Source: Bacilli bacterium (GTDB lineage Bacteria > Bacillota_I > Bacilli_A > ML615J-28 > CAG-313). From it: a DNA stretch of 21,780 nt. The stretch is taken from NCBI GenBank assembly GCA_900752975.1, contig CAADXH010000100.1:1-21780 (forward strand), written 5' to 3'. Position 1 is the stretch's first letter, and each line of letters begins with the position of its first letter. The position numbers and the translations under genes are program-made. The notes under the pieces were generated by a model that did not search any database, was not told the origin of the DNA, and saw only the letters and a list, made by a program, of their open reading frames with translations. Of the stretch, positions 7,715 to 14,461 are shown in pieces.

Positions 7715-7787
7715 ATTTTCCCTCCTCACGTTTAATATATGAGAAAGATCCAATATGTGTGATTAAACTATCTGTAAAATATAGATA

Positions 7788-8018
7788 TTATTTTCTAAAT
7801 GAAAATGGAACTGCCCTAATTCTTTTCGGGTCCAATTCCTTATGCATTATATACATTATATTTGATATGGACAAAACATAAATATCTCCTGTGACTTTCT
7901 TAACCTCACAGAGTTTGAAAACTTTAATAATATTTTCATTACCAAACTTTAAAAGGAAGCTATTAGCAAAATATCATTTACCACAATACAGCAAAAGATC
8001 TTTAGTGTAAATTTCATT
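7788..8018 (-). pseudogene. Decayed reading frame downstream of fic
   Basis: One minus-strand frame is open across this 230-bp gap except for a single TGA (7974-7976). Before the TGA it reads NEIYTKDLLLYCGK and after it about 60 codons with normal-looking composition, from YFANSFLLKFGNEN to ELDPKRIRAVPFSFRK, then TAA. There is no start codon or ribosome-binding site in frame. A TGG-to-TGA change in a former gene is one explanation; a chance open frame is the other. The protein is not one I recognise. In another frame an ATG overlaps the fic stop (ATGA) but gives only 22 residues. Confidence 0.3.
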
Positions 8019-8622
8019 TTAATTCTTCCATTTTAAATGTTGTATATCCTTCATAATAATAACTGTGGTCTATGCCCTTCATATATACTTCTCGACTTTC
8101 AATTTCATCTGTCAAGGCATTTTTTAAGATATGCTTTATTTCGATATCTTTAATAGGACTTCTCTTTATTGCAAGTAGATAATCTTCCTTGTCAATCAAG
8201 CTCCAATCCACAACCACACCAAGTTCCTTCTTAAAAATCAAATCAAGCCATATTCTCGTTGCTCTGCCATTACCTTCACGGAAAGGGTGAGCAATATTCA
8301 TTTCTACATATTTTTCTACTATTTCATCAAATGTTGATTGTGGCATTTTATCAATATTTTCAAGTGCGCCTTTTAAATATATAACTGGTGCAAATCTGAA
8401 GTTACCATTCGAAATATTTACTTTTCTTATTTTTCCCGCAAAATCATAAATTTCATCAAATAAATATTTGTGAATGTGCGAAAGAGTTTCAAATGTTCCA
8501 GTTGTTAATGTATCAAAATAACCTTTTTCAAACATTTCAAGAGCCTTTTTCTTGCTTATTTTTTCTTCCTCACGAGCAAGGTCAGTAGAATTTCCAATAC
8601 CTAATTTATTCTCGAGCACCAT
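8014..8622 (-). CDS. fic: Class III Fic protein (AMPylating enzyme) with C-terminal inhibitory helix
   Basis: Fic enzymes transfer AMP from ATP to hydroxyl side chains of target proteins. The canonical motif HPFREGNGR is intact at residues 112-120, with catalytic His112, followed by ATRIWLD. The C-terminal tail carries SYYYEG (187-192), matching the inhibitory motif (S/T)xxxE(G/N), here behind the Fic core, as in class III proteins such as Neisseria NmFic, where this glutamate blocks productive ATP binding until the enzyme leaves its tetramer; NmFic targets DNA gyrase. By family, this one may do the same. I chose the ATG at 8622 (202 residues): the ATG at 8637 overlaps the strong GGAGG site that serves the second ATG. 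It has its own promoter. It is the only gene here ending in TGA. No antitoxin partner gene is adjacent, as expected for a class III protein. Confidence 0.9.
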   Translation of the reverse strand: MVLENKLGIGNSTDLAREEEKISKKKALEMFEKGYFDTLTTGTFETLSHIHKYLFDEIYDFAGKIRKVNISNGNFRFAPVIYLKGALENIDKMPQSTFDEIVEKYVEMNIAHPFREGNGRATRIWLDLIFKKELGVVVDWSLIDKEDYLLAIKRSPIKDIEIKHILKNALTDEIESREVYMKGIDHSYYYEGYTTFKMEELK

Positions 8623-8659
8623 CCAAAGCACCTCCATTTAATTGTAAAATTCAAATATG

Positions 8660-8688
8660 ATTGTATAATATTTCTCCCATTTTGTCAA
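8660..8688 (-). promoter_or_regulatory. SigA promoter of fic
   Basis: A consensus TTGACA (8683-8688), 17-bp spacer and TACAAT (8660-8665) on the minus strand, about 38 bp upstream of the preferred start codon. Confidence 0.75.
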
Positions 8689-8755
8689 TGATTTGTAGGA
8701 ACTTATCATTTATATGCTAGATTGTCTATATGGACACTTTGTTCAAAATTTTTTA

Positions 8756-8789
8756 GAAAAACAGCATTAGAAATTTGTTTCTAATGCTG
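8756..8789 (-). terminator. Strong terminator of thrS
   Basis: Perfect 12-bp stem CAGCATTAGAAA/TTTCTAATGCTG (8762-8773 and 8778-8789) with a 4-nt loop and a T-run on the minus strand, just after the thrS stop codon. Confidence 0.92.
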
Positions 8790-8797
8790 CTATTTTG

Positions 8798-10720
8798 TTA
8801 TTTACCTAAATTTTCTACTTCTTTAACTAGTTTTTGAGTAAATTCATCAAGTGGCATGTTAACTGATTCAGTTGTACCAAAATGACGATAAGTAATTGAA
8901 TTTGTTGATACTTCATTGTCACCTAAAACTAGAGTGTATGGAACTTTCTTAGTTTGGCTTTCACGAATCTTATAATTTAGTTTTTCTTCACGGTCATCAA
9001 TTGAAGCTCTAATATTTTGAGCTTTTAGAGCTGCTAGAACAACTTCTGCATATTCTTTGTGAGCAGCATTATTAACTGGAATAATTACAACTTGTTTAGG
9101 AGCAAGCCATAGTGGGAAAGCACCAGCATAGTGTTCAATTAGGATACCAATAAATCTTTCAATTGAACCAAATAGAGCTCTATGAAGCATGATTGGACGT
9201 AGTTTTTCACCGTTTTCCGCAACATATGTTAAGTCAAATCTTTCTGGTAAATTCATATCTAATTGAATAGTACCACATTGCCAAATACGATTCATTGAGT
9301 CTCTTAGCTTAAAGTCAAGTTTAGGACCATAGAAAGCACCATCACCAGGATTTAAGATATATTTAATACCTTTCTTTTCCATTGCACTTGCAAGGGCAGC
9401 TTCTGCTTTATTCCAAGTTTCAAGTTTACCAATGTATTTATTTTCTGGTCTAGTTGATAATTCAATGTGATATTTTAAACCAAAAACACTATATACTTGA
9501 TCATATAAGTCAATTAAACGGCCGATTTCTTCTTCAATTTGATCTTCTGTAATAAAGATATGAGCATCATCTTGGGTGAAGTTTCTTACTCTAAATAAAC
9601 CATTAAGAGCGCCACTTGCTTCATGACGATGTACTAAACCAAGTTCTCCAATTCTTAGTGGGAAGTCACGATAAGAATGGATTGAGTTTTTATAAACTAA
9701 CATACCACCAGGGCAGTTCATTGGTTTAATCGCAAATTCTTTATCATCAATTGTTGAAGTATACATGTTTTCTTTATAGTTATACCAGTGTCCAGAAATC
9801 TCCCATAATTCACGGTTTAACATAATAGGAGTTTGAACAAATAGATAGTTATTGTCAGTATGAATCTTATACCAGAAGTTTTCAAGATTACGACGTAAAA
9901 TCATACCATTAGGAAGCCAGAATGGAAAACCTGGTCCATATTCACTAAGCATGAATAATTCTAGTTCTTTACCTAATTTACGATGATCTCTTTTCTTTCT
10001 TTCTTCTAGAATATTAAGATGTTCTTTTAATTTTTCTTCTGTCATAAAGCATGTTCCGTAAACTCTTTGTAATTGAGCTTTACTAGAATCACCACGCCAA
10101 TATGCACCACTAACACTTAAAAGTTTAAAGTTCTTTAACCATTTAGTACTAGATACATGAGGACCACGACATAAGTCACAGAAATGACCTTGTTCATAAA
10201 TACTAATTTCTTCTGTATCTGGTAATTCATTTATTAATTCTTGTTTATAAACATCATTTTTGAAAATTTCTAAAGCTTCACTTTTAGATACAACACGACG
10301 TTTAATTTCTTCACCACTAGCAACGATTGCTTGCATCTTCTTTTCTATTTTAGGTAAATCTTCTTCTGTAAGTTTAACATCGCCTAAATCCATATCATAG
10401 TAGAAGCCTTCTTCAATTGCTGGTCCTACTCCAAACATCGCATTTGGATATAATTCTTTAATCGCATTAGCGAGTAAATGAGCACATGAATGATTTAATA
10501 CATGTTCTAAACCTTCTGCGTTTGATGTTAATAATTCTATTTTACCATCATGTTTTAAAGGGCTTGCCATATCAACTAATTCATCATCTAGTTTTGCGAT
10601 AACGCATTTTTTCACTAAACTTGATGAAATTGATTGTGCAACCTCTGCTGGTGTTACTCCTTGATGAAATTCACGTACTGAACCATCAGGAAATGTTAAT
10701 TTAATTTGTTCTTGACTCAT
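8798..10720 (-). CDS. thrS: Threonyl-tRNA synthetase
   Basis: Class II synthetase that charges tRNA-Thr and edits mischarged serine. The 640-residue protein has the full bacterial architecture: N-terminal TGS domain (about 4-63, FPDGSVREF), the editing/SAD domain with HSCAHLLANA near residue 77 and CDLCRGPHV near 180, then the catalytic core with a zinc site (KPMNCPGGM supplies the Cys), motif 2 (RNFTQDDAHIF), motif 3 (GSIERFIGILIEHY) and a C-terminal anticodon-binding domain (VVIIPVN ... YTLVLGDNE). Start supported by CGGAGG. It is preceded by a threonine T-box leader and followed by a strong terminator, so it is transcribed alone and controlled by tRNA-Thr charging. Confidence 0.98.
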   Translation of the reverse strand: MSQEQIKLTFPDGSVREFHQGVTPAEVAQSISSSLVKKCVIAKLDDELVDMASPLKHDGKIELLTSNAEGLEHVLNHSCAHLLANAIKELYPNAMFGVGPAIEEGFYYDMDLGDVKLTEEDLPKIEKKMQAIVASGEEIKRRVVSKSEALEIFKNDVYKQELINELPDTEEISIYEQGHFCDLCRGPHVSSTKWLKNFKLLSVSGAYWRGDSSKAQLQRVYGTCFMTEEKLKEHLNILEERKKRDHRKLGKELELFMLSEYGPGFPFWLPNGMILRRNLENFWYKIHTDNNYLFVQTPIMLNRELWEISGHWYNYKENMYTSTIDDKEFAIKPMNCPGGMLVYKNSIHSYRDFPLRIGELGLVHRHEASGALNGLFRVRNFTQDDAHIFITEDQIEEEIGRLIDLYDQVYSVFGLKYHIELSTRPENKYIGKLETWNKAEAALASAMEKKGIKYILNPGDGAFYGPKLDFKLRDSMNRIWQCGTIQLDMNLPERFDLTYVAENGEKLRPIMLHRALFGSIERFIGILIEHYAGAFPLWLAPKQVVIIPVNNAAHKEYAEVVLAALKAQNIRASIDDREEKLNYKIRESQTKKVPYTLVLGDNEVSTNSITYRHFGTTESVNMPLDEFTQKLVKEVENLGK

Positions 10721-10740
10721 AAATACCTCCGAAAAATAAT

Positions 10741-11013
10741 AAAAGCCTTAGAAAAAACAAAAAGAATAGTTTTTGCTTTTCTAAGGACGATTTAAATACT
10801 AGGCTTTTGGTAGTTTTTAATCGCGGTACCACCTTAGTTCATGATTATATTAATCATGCTCTTTAATTTCTTTAACGCAGAAAGTACGTTCATAGATTTC
10901 TCTAGAAAGCTCATAGGGAGTAACATTTAGGCTTAATTTAGTAGTTTTCACTATCCTACCTCACTAATTAATCAGTCTCTAAATATCGTATCCTAATCAT
11001 TGCTTTTTGATAC
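10741..11013 (-). promoter_or_regulatory. T-box riboswitch leader of thrS, specifier ACU (Thr)
   Basis: The leader carries the T-box core GGTGGTACCGCG (10822-10833) that pairs with the tRNA acceptor end in the antiterminator. Upstream are the AGAGA motif at the base of stem I (10976-10980) and the specifier region: ACT (10919-10921) is followed by five bases and TGAGC, the spacing seen in classical T-boxes, so the specifier reads threonine. Downstream is the terminator hairpin (arms about 10746-10763 and 10770-10786), with CCTTAGAAAA pairing with TTTTCTAAGG and a T-run beyond. Uncharged tRNA-Thr would stabilise the antiterminator and allow thrS transcription. Confidence 0.93.
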
Positions 11014-11019
11014 ACTACT

Positions 11020-11048
11020 ATTATACTCTTAATCTATTAAAAAGTCAA
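11020..11048 (-). promoter_or_regulatory. SigA promoter of the thrS T-box transcript
   Basis: Near-consensus TTGACT (11043-11048), 17-bp spacer and TATAAT (11020-11025) on the minus strand, at the expected distance ahead of the T-box stem I. Confidence 0.88.
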
Positions 11049-11118
11049 GAAAATCAAAACAAGAATATTGATATGATATTTCTGTTTCAATATAATCACA
11101 ACACTTTCATCACTTAAA

Positions 11119-11149
11119 TACTAATCATATTCTAATCATGAGATTAGTA
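11119..11149 (-). terminator. Weak inverted repeat downstream of the second lipoprotein gene
   Basis: TACTAATC/GATTAGTA (11119-11126 and 11142-11149) forms a perfect 8-bp stem with a 15-nt loop. It lies about 70 bp after the lipoprotein stop, but has only a short T-rich tail, so its role as terminator is uncertain. I see nothing else in 11050-11221. Confidence 0.25.
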
Positions 11150-11221
11150 GTAATAATTTAAAGTTTGTTCTTATATATAGTAAAGCCTTATGTTATAGGA
11201 TTACCACCATATGTTTCATTA

Positions 11222-11836
11222 TTAAATTTTACTTTCCTTAATTTTATTTAATTTATTTTCAATATACTCTCTAGTTACCTCTTGATACTCACCATTTACT
11301 TTAGGAAATGAGATTGATACAATTAGTTCAGTGGTATAGGCTCTTACAAATTTATCATGATATTCATCAACAGCATCAAGCGTAAGCTCAAGTATTGCAC
11401 ATCCTACTATGTGATTTTCTTCTTTTTGAATAATTACAACATGGGCATATTGAAATATCTCAGATTCATATGGATCGCTACCATCTCTTACATCTCGATT
11501 AATGGGCTTCCAACCAACTATATCATTAGATATAGTGAAATCATTTATTTCCTTTTCAAACTCACCAGAAATACGGGTTACTTCGATACCGCCATTATCA
11601 CAAAATGCATCATATTTATATTGCTCACCATTATCTTTTAGCATAATTTGTAGTCTACCAATACTTAATGCATAAGAAAAATGCGGAGCATAATCTTTTA
11701 TGATTTCACTGTTTTCTTTTTCTACAATTTTTACTTCTTGTTCCTGAGGTTTTACTTCTTGATTTTGACTCATTTCACAAGACATCAATGTAATGGTCAT
11801 TATAAGCATAAATAAAATAATTAATTTCTTTTTCAT
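11222..11836 (-). CDS. Putative lipoprotein of unknown function
   Basis: The product is 204 residues with a short signal peptide (basic MKKK, hydrophobic stretch) and a lipobox LMSC with Cys20, so it should be a surface lipoprotein. Residues 21-50 are a Gln/Glu/Lys-rich linker (QNQEVKPQEQEVKIVEKEN), as often found between the lipid anchor and the folded domain. The rest alternates charged and beta-forming segments and shows no motif I recognise. Start supported by an AAGGAG site; the gene has its own promoter. It sits between dnaI and thrS and shares no sequence with the lipoprotein at 148-738. Confidence 0.85.
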   Translation of the reverse strand: MKKKLIILFMLIMTITLMSCEMSQNQEVKPQEQEVKIVEKENSEIIKDYAPHFSYALSIGRLQIMLKDNGEQYKYDAFCDNGGIEVTRISGEFEKEINDFTISNDIVGWKPINRDVRDGSDPYESEIFQYAHVVIIQKEENHIVGCAILELTLDAVDEYHDKFVRAYTTELIVSISFPKVNGEYQEVTREYIENKLNKIKESKI

Positions 11837-11861
11837 TTTAATTCTCCTTTCTTATAGCCTC

Positions 11862-11890
11862 ATTATATCATTTATTAATATTTAAGTCTA
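11862..11890 (-). promoter_or_regulatory. Promoter of the 11222-11836 lipoprotein gene
   Basis: TAGACT (11885-11890), 17-bp spacer and a perfect TATAAT (11862-11867) on the minus strand, immediately after the dnaI terminator. Confidence 0.65.
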
Positions 11891-11896
11891 TTGTTT

Positions 11897-11933
11897 TGCA
11901 AAAATAGCAAGAAAATCACTTTCCTTGCTATTT
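11897..11933 (-). terminator. Terminator of the polA-dnaI operon
   Basis: Perfect 10-bp stem AAATAGCAAG/CTTGCTATTT (11902-11911 and 11924-11933), extendable into the loop, followed by T's on the minus strand and starting one base after the dnaI stop. Confidence 0.88.
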
Positions 11934-11934
11934 A

Positions 11935-12795
11935 CTATCTGTAATTTTTATCTTTGAGTTCGACAAACTCCATTAAAGTGTTTATTCTTTCAAATACTCT
12001 TGAACCTTTGACTCTATCTACGTCTTTACTACCACTTGATAAGTGATCAAGTAATAATTTAGGGTTTAAGTTTGAACTCATAAATGTTAGAGCGTTGTTG
12101 CACATCCTAGTTTGAAGGACAGCACCTAGCACTTCATCTCTAATAAAATCAGAATTTGATTCACCGCCAATGTCATCAAGCATTAAAACTTCAACACTTT
12201 TTAAGACTTCTAAATAGTCTTCAATAGTACCATTTGCGATAGAACTTTTAATTTGTCTAACAAGATCAGGGTAATATGCGAATACAACATGTGCGCCTAG
12301 TTCAACTAGTTTTTCAGCAAGCCAAGCTAGAATGTAACTTTTACCTGATCCATATGGACCATATATATATAGTCCTTTAGTTTTATTCCCATTTTTATAA
12401 GCATTATAAATATTGCTTACTTTTATTAAGAGTTCAGTTCTTTCTGCACTATGATAAACATTGGTGAAATCATATTGACTAAATGATGTTGCGATGAGCT
12501 CTAATTGCTTTTGTTTTTCTCTTTTTTCGTCTAATTCTTTTTGGTAATTACATGGATAATAATCATAACCTATTTGTCCTGCTTTTATTTCTAGTACGGG
12601 AACTTGACCCAAAATACTTTGTTTGCAGTGTTCTAGACCTTTACAATCTATACATTTTTCTCTTTTTAGTTTGTATGAATAAAATGTAAGTAAATTATCA
12701 TCAATTGCTTTATTTGTTAGGTTATTAGTTTCGATGAATTCTTTTACTGATTTCATCTTTTTTATTTCATTTAAAATCTTTGTGTTATTGTCCAT
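11935..12795 (-). CDS. dnaI: Helicase loader DnaI (AAA+ ATPase)
   Basis: DnaI loads the replicative helicase onto DNA at origins and restart sites, together with DnaB/DnaD in Bacillus-type systems. The 286-residue protein has an N-terminal helicase-binding domain with a zinc site suggested by Cys48, Cys51, His56/Cys57 and Cys82, then an AAA+ domain: Walker A GPYGSGKS (146-153), Walker B VLMLDDIGGE (about 208-217) and a sensor region LTFMSSNLNPKLL. An arginine-finger candidate lies in RVFERIN near the C-terminus. It starts five bases after dnaB with an AGGT site inside the dnaB end, ends with TAG and is followed by the operon terminator. Confidence 0.94.
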   Translation of the reverse strand: MDNNTKILNEIKKMKSVKEFIETNNLTNKAIDDNLLTFYSYKLKREKCIDCKGLEHCKQSILGQVPVLEIKAGQIGYDYYPCNYQKELDEKREKQKQLELIATSFSQYDFTNVYHSAERTELLIKVSNIYNAYKNGNKTKGLYIYGPYGSGKSYILAWLAEKLVELGAHVVFAYYPDLVRQIKSSIANGTIEDYLEVLKSVEVLMLDDIGGESNSDFIRDEVLGAVLQTRMCNNALTFMSSNLNPKLLLDHLSSGSKDVDRVKGSRVFERINTLMEFVELKDKNYR

Positions 12796-12800
12796 CTTTA

Positions 12801-14087
12801 TTACCTCGTTTTGAATTTAAATAATTCATCTAATTCTTCGATTGTTTTTTGATCATTTGCTTTTGGTTTTTCTGGTTTGTTTTCTTTATCTTCAACATTC
12901 TTTACATAATCATCATACCAATCAGGAACTGCTTTAGTGGATTGTCGTTTTCTTGTTGTTTCTTTTGGAGTACGACCATTGATATAATCCATAGCTTCAC
13001 TTGTTGTCGTAATTTTCATTCTTTGCCATGTCTTAATGATTTTATCAAAATAATTATATGATGGTACTTCACCATTTTTATCTTGTAGAACATAGATAAT
13101 TAAAACGTTAAGAATTCCAAGACTAATGCCCGTTCTTTCCATTAAGGTATCAAACATTTCAATTTCACTACTTACAAGGCCTATTCCAAATAAATTTTTA
13201 ACTACTTCAGTTGGAGCGGTTTGTTCAAGAACATTTATGAGTTTATCGCTACTTGGAGTAGTATTTTTAACCACTATTTTTGTTTTGGTATCATGTTTGT
13301 CATAAATTCTTTTGCATACTTTTTTGAAAGTTTCATAATCTATATTTTTATTTATTCCTGTACTTTCAATTACGGCATCTTTAATTTCCTCAGTTGTTAA
13401 TTGATATAAGAAACTGTATCTATTAACAATATCATAAAATTCTTTACTATCTATTATGTCTTTATTAATTATATCTAAAGCTTCTACTAGAATTCGTAAA
13501 AGTTGATAATCAAAATGAGGGTTCTTAACTCTTATTTGTTCACCATTTGGTTTAACTAATAAACAATTTAGTTCATCATTGTATGTGTAGTTTTGATTAT
13601 TTGTAATATCAAATACTTCATCAAATGATGTAGTAATATCTGTAAATTTACTTATGTCAAAACGATGTACTAAAAGTTCCAACATTAAGCGTTCGTATTC
13701 TTCTTTCCCTAATTGTTGAAGTAAAAATGTGCTAAGAGTTTCATTGTTAAAAAAATCATTAGGCATTAAGGCATGGTTAAGTTTATATATATAATTATTA
13801 CCATCAGTTAAAACTTGGAGTAGCCCAACTGCTTCTAGTTTTTGTCTTTCTTTTACTACTTCATTTTCTGATACTGTTTGTAATAGTTGAAATAACTTAA
13901 GATGACTAACTAGAATTGATTCAGTTTCACCTTTCTTTATAAAAGTACCAAGTGTCATATACATATTGATGCTTTTAGGGCCAACTAAGGGCATGTAAAG
14001 ATGTGTCAATATTTGTTGTTCTTCATCAGTTAAATGGTGGTCACGTAAAACTATAAAAGATGTGTTTTCTAGTTTTTTAGTATTCAT
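12801..14087 (-). CDS. dnaB: Replication initiation and membrane attachment protein DnaB (Bacillus type)
   Basis: This is the B. subtilis-type DnaB, a helicase-loading co-factor with the DnaD/DnaB_2 fold, not the replicative helicase. The protein (428 residues) has an N-terminal winged-helix region and a central helical region. Its C-terminal DnaB_2-like segment contains YVLQDKNGEVPSYNYFDKIIKTW with a following basic, Lys/Glu-rich tail. Identification leans on its position directly before dnaI, the same order as in B. subtilis. I start it at ATG 14087 because AGGGTGG (14096-14102) is well spaced for it; a GTG at 14099 adds four residues but lies within that site. It overlaps the end of the upstream gene by 11 bases. 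Confidence 0.88.
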   Translation of the reverse strand: MNTKKLENTSFIVLRDHHLTDEEQQILTHLYMPLVGPKSINMYMTLGTFIKKGETESILVSHLKLFQLLQTVSENEVVKERQKLEAVGLLQVLTDGNNYIYKLNHALMPNDFFNNETLSTFLLQQLGKEEYERLMLELLVHRFDISKFTDITTSFDEVFDITNNQNYTYNDELNCLLVKPNGEQIRVKNPHFDYQLLRILVEALDIINKDIIDSKEFYDIVNRYSFLYQLTTEEIKDAVIESTGINKNIDYETFKKVCKRIYDKHDTKTKIVVKNTTPSSDKLINVLEQTAPTEVVKNLFGIGLVSSEIEMFDTLMERTGISLGILNVLIIYVLQDKNGEVPSYNYFDKIIKTWQRMKITTTSEAMDYINGRTPKETTRKRQSTKAVPDWYDDYVKNVEDKENKPEKPKANDQKTIEELDELFKFKTR

Positions 14088-14460
14088 TTTGAGTTCCACC
14101 CTTGCGTTTTAAGGTAAGGAAACGATCTAGCGTTTCATAAAAAGCTAAAGCTTTTTTCTTAGTACGGCCAAATGATGCAACATAATGAGTTGTAACTTTT
14201 AAATCAATTGCGGTTTCATAATATGATATAGTAAATAAACTAATAATAATCTCACCATTAGTTCTAGAAACTGCTAAAATTTCTTTATATTGGTCATCAA
14301 CATTTGTAACTTTATATCCAAGAGTTTTAGCCGCATCAATAACGGCATTTTTACTTGTATTATAGTCGTTTCCATAATAGTGAGTGGCATAATCAGGATC
14401 ACTAATCATATTGGTTTCAAAACTATTAGAAAATAATGCTTTTATTTTTTCAAAGGCCAT
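14077..14460 (-). CDS. Conserved-looking protein of unknown function in the replication operon
   Basis: A 127-residue soluble protein with no signal peptide, membrane segment or motif I recognise. The middle alternates hydrophobic and polar residues as in beta strands (GEIIISLFTISYYETAIDLK), and the C-terminus is a basic helix (FGRTKKKALAFYETLDRFLTLKRKGG). It starts one base after the mutM::coaE stop with an AAGGAGG site lying inside that gene, and its end overlaps the dnaB start by 11 bases, so it is firmly part of the polA-dnaI operon. In B. subtilis the corresponding place holds other genes (such as nrdR). A role linked to replication is suggested by position only. Confidence 0.8.
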   Translation of the reverse strand: MAFEKIKALFSNSFETNMISDPDYATHYYGNDYNTSKNAVIDAAKTLGYKVTNVDDQYKEILAVSRTNGEIIISLFTISYYETAIDLKVTTHYVASFGRTKKKALAFYETLDRFLTLKRKGGTQNEY

Positions 14461-14461
14461 A

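Noticed and set aside
8014..8016. Alternative genetic code with TGA as Trp
   Set aside because: Trp is coded by TGG in full-length conserved genes and fic ends sensibly at TGA; one TGA in a decayed frame is not evidence for recoding.
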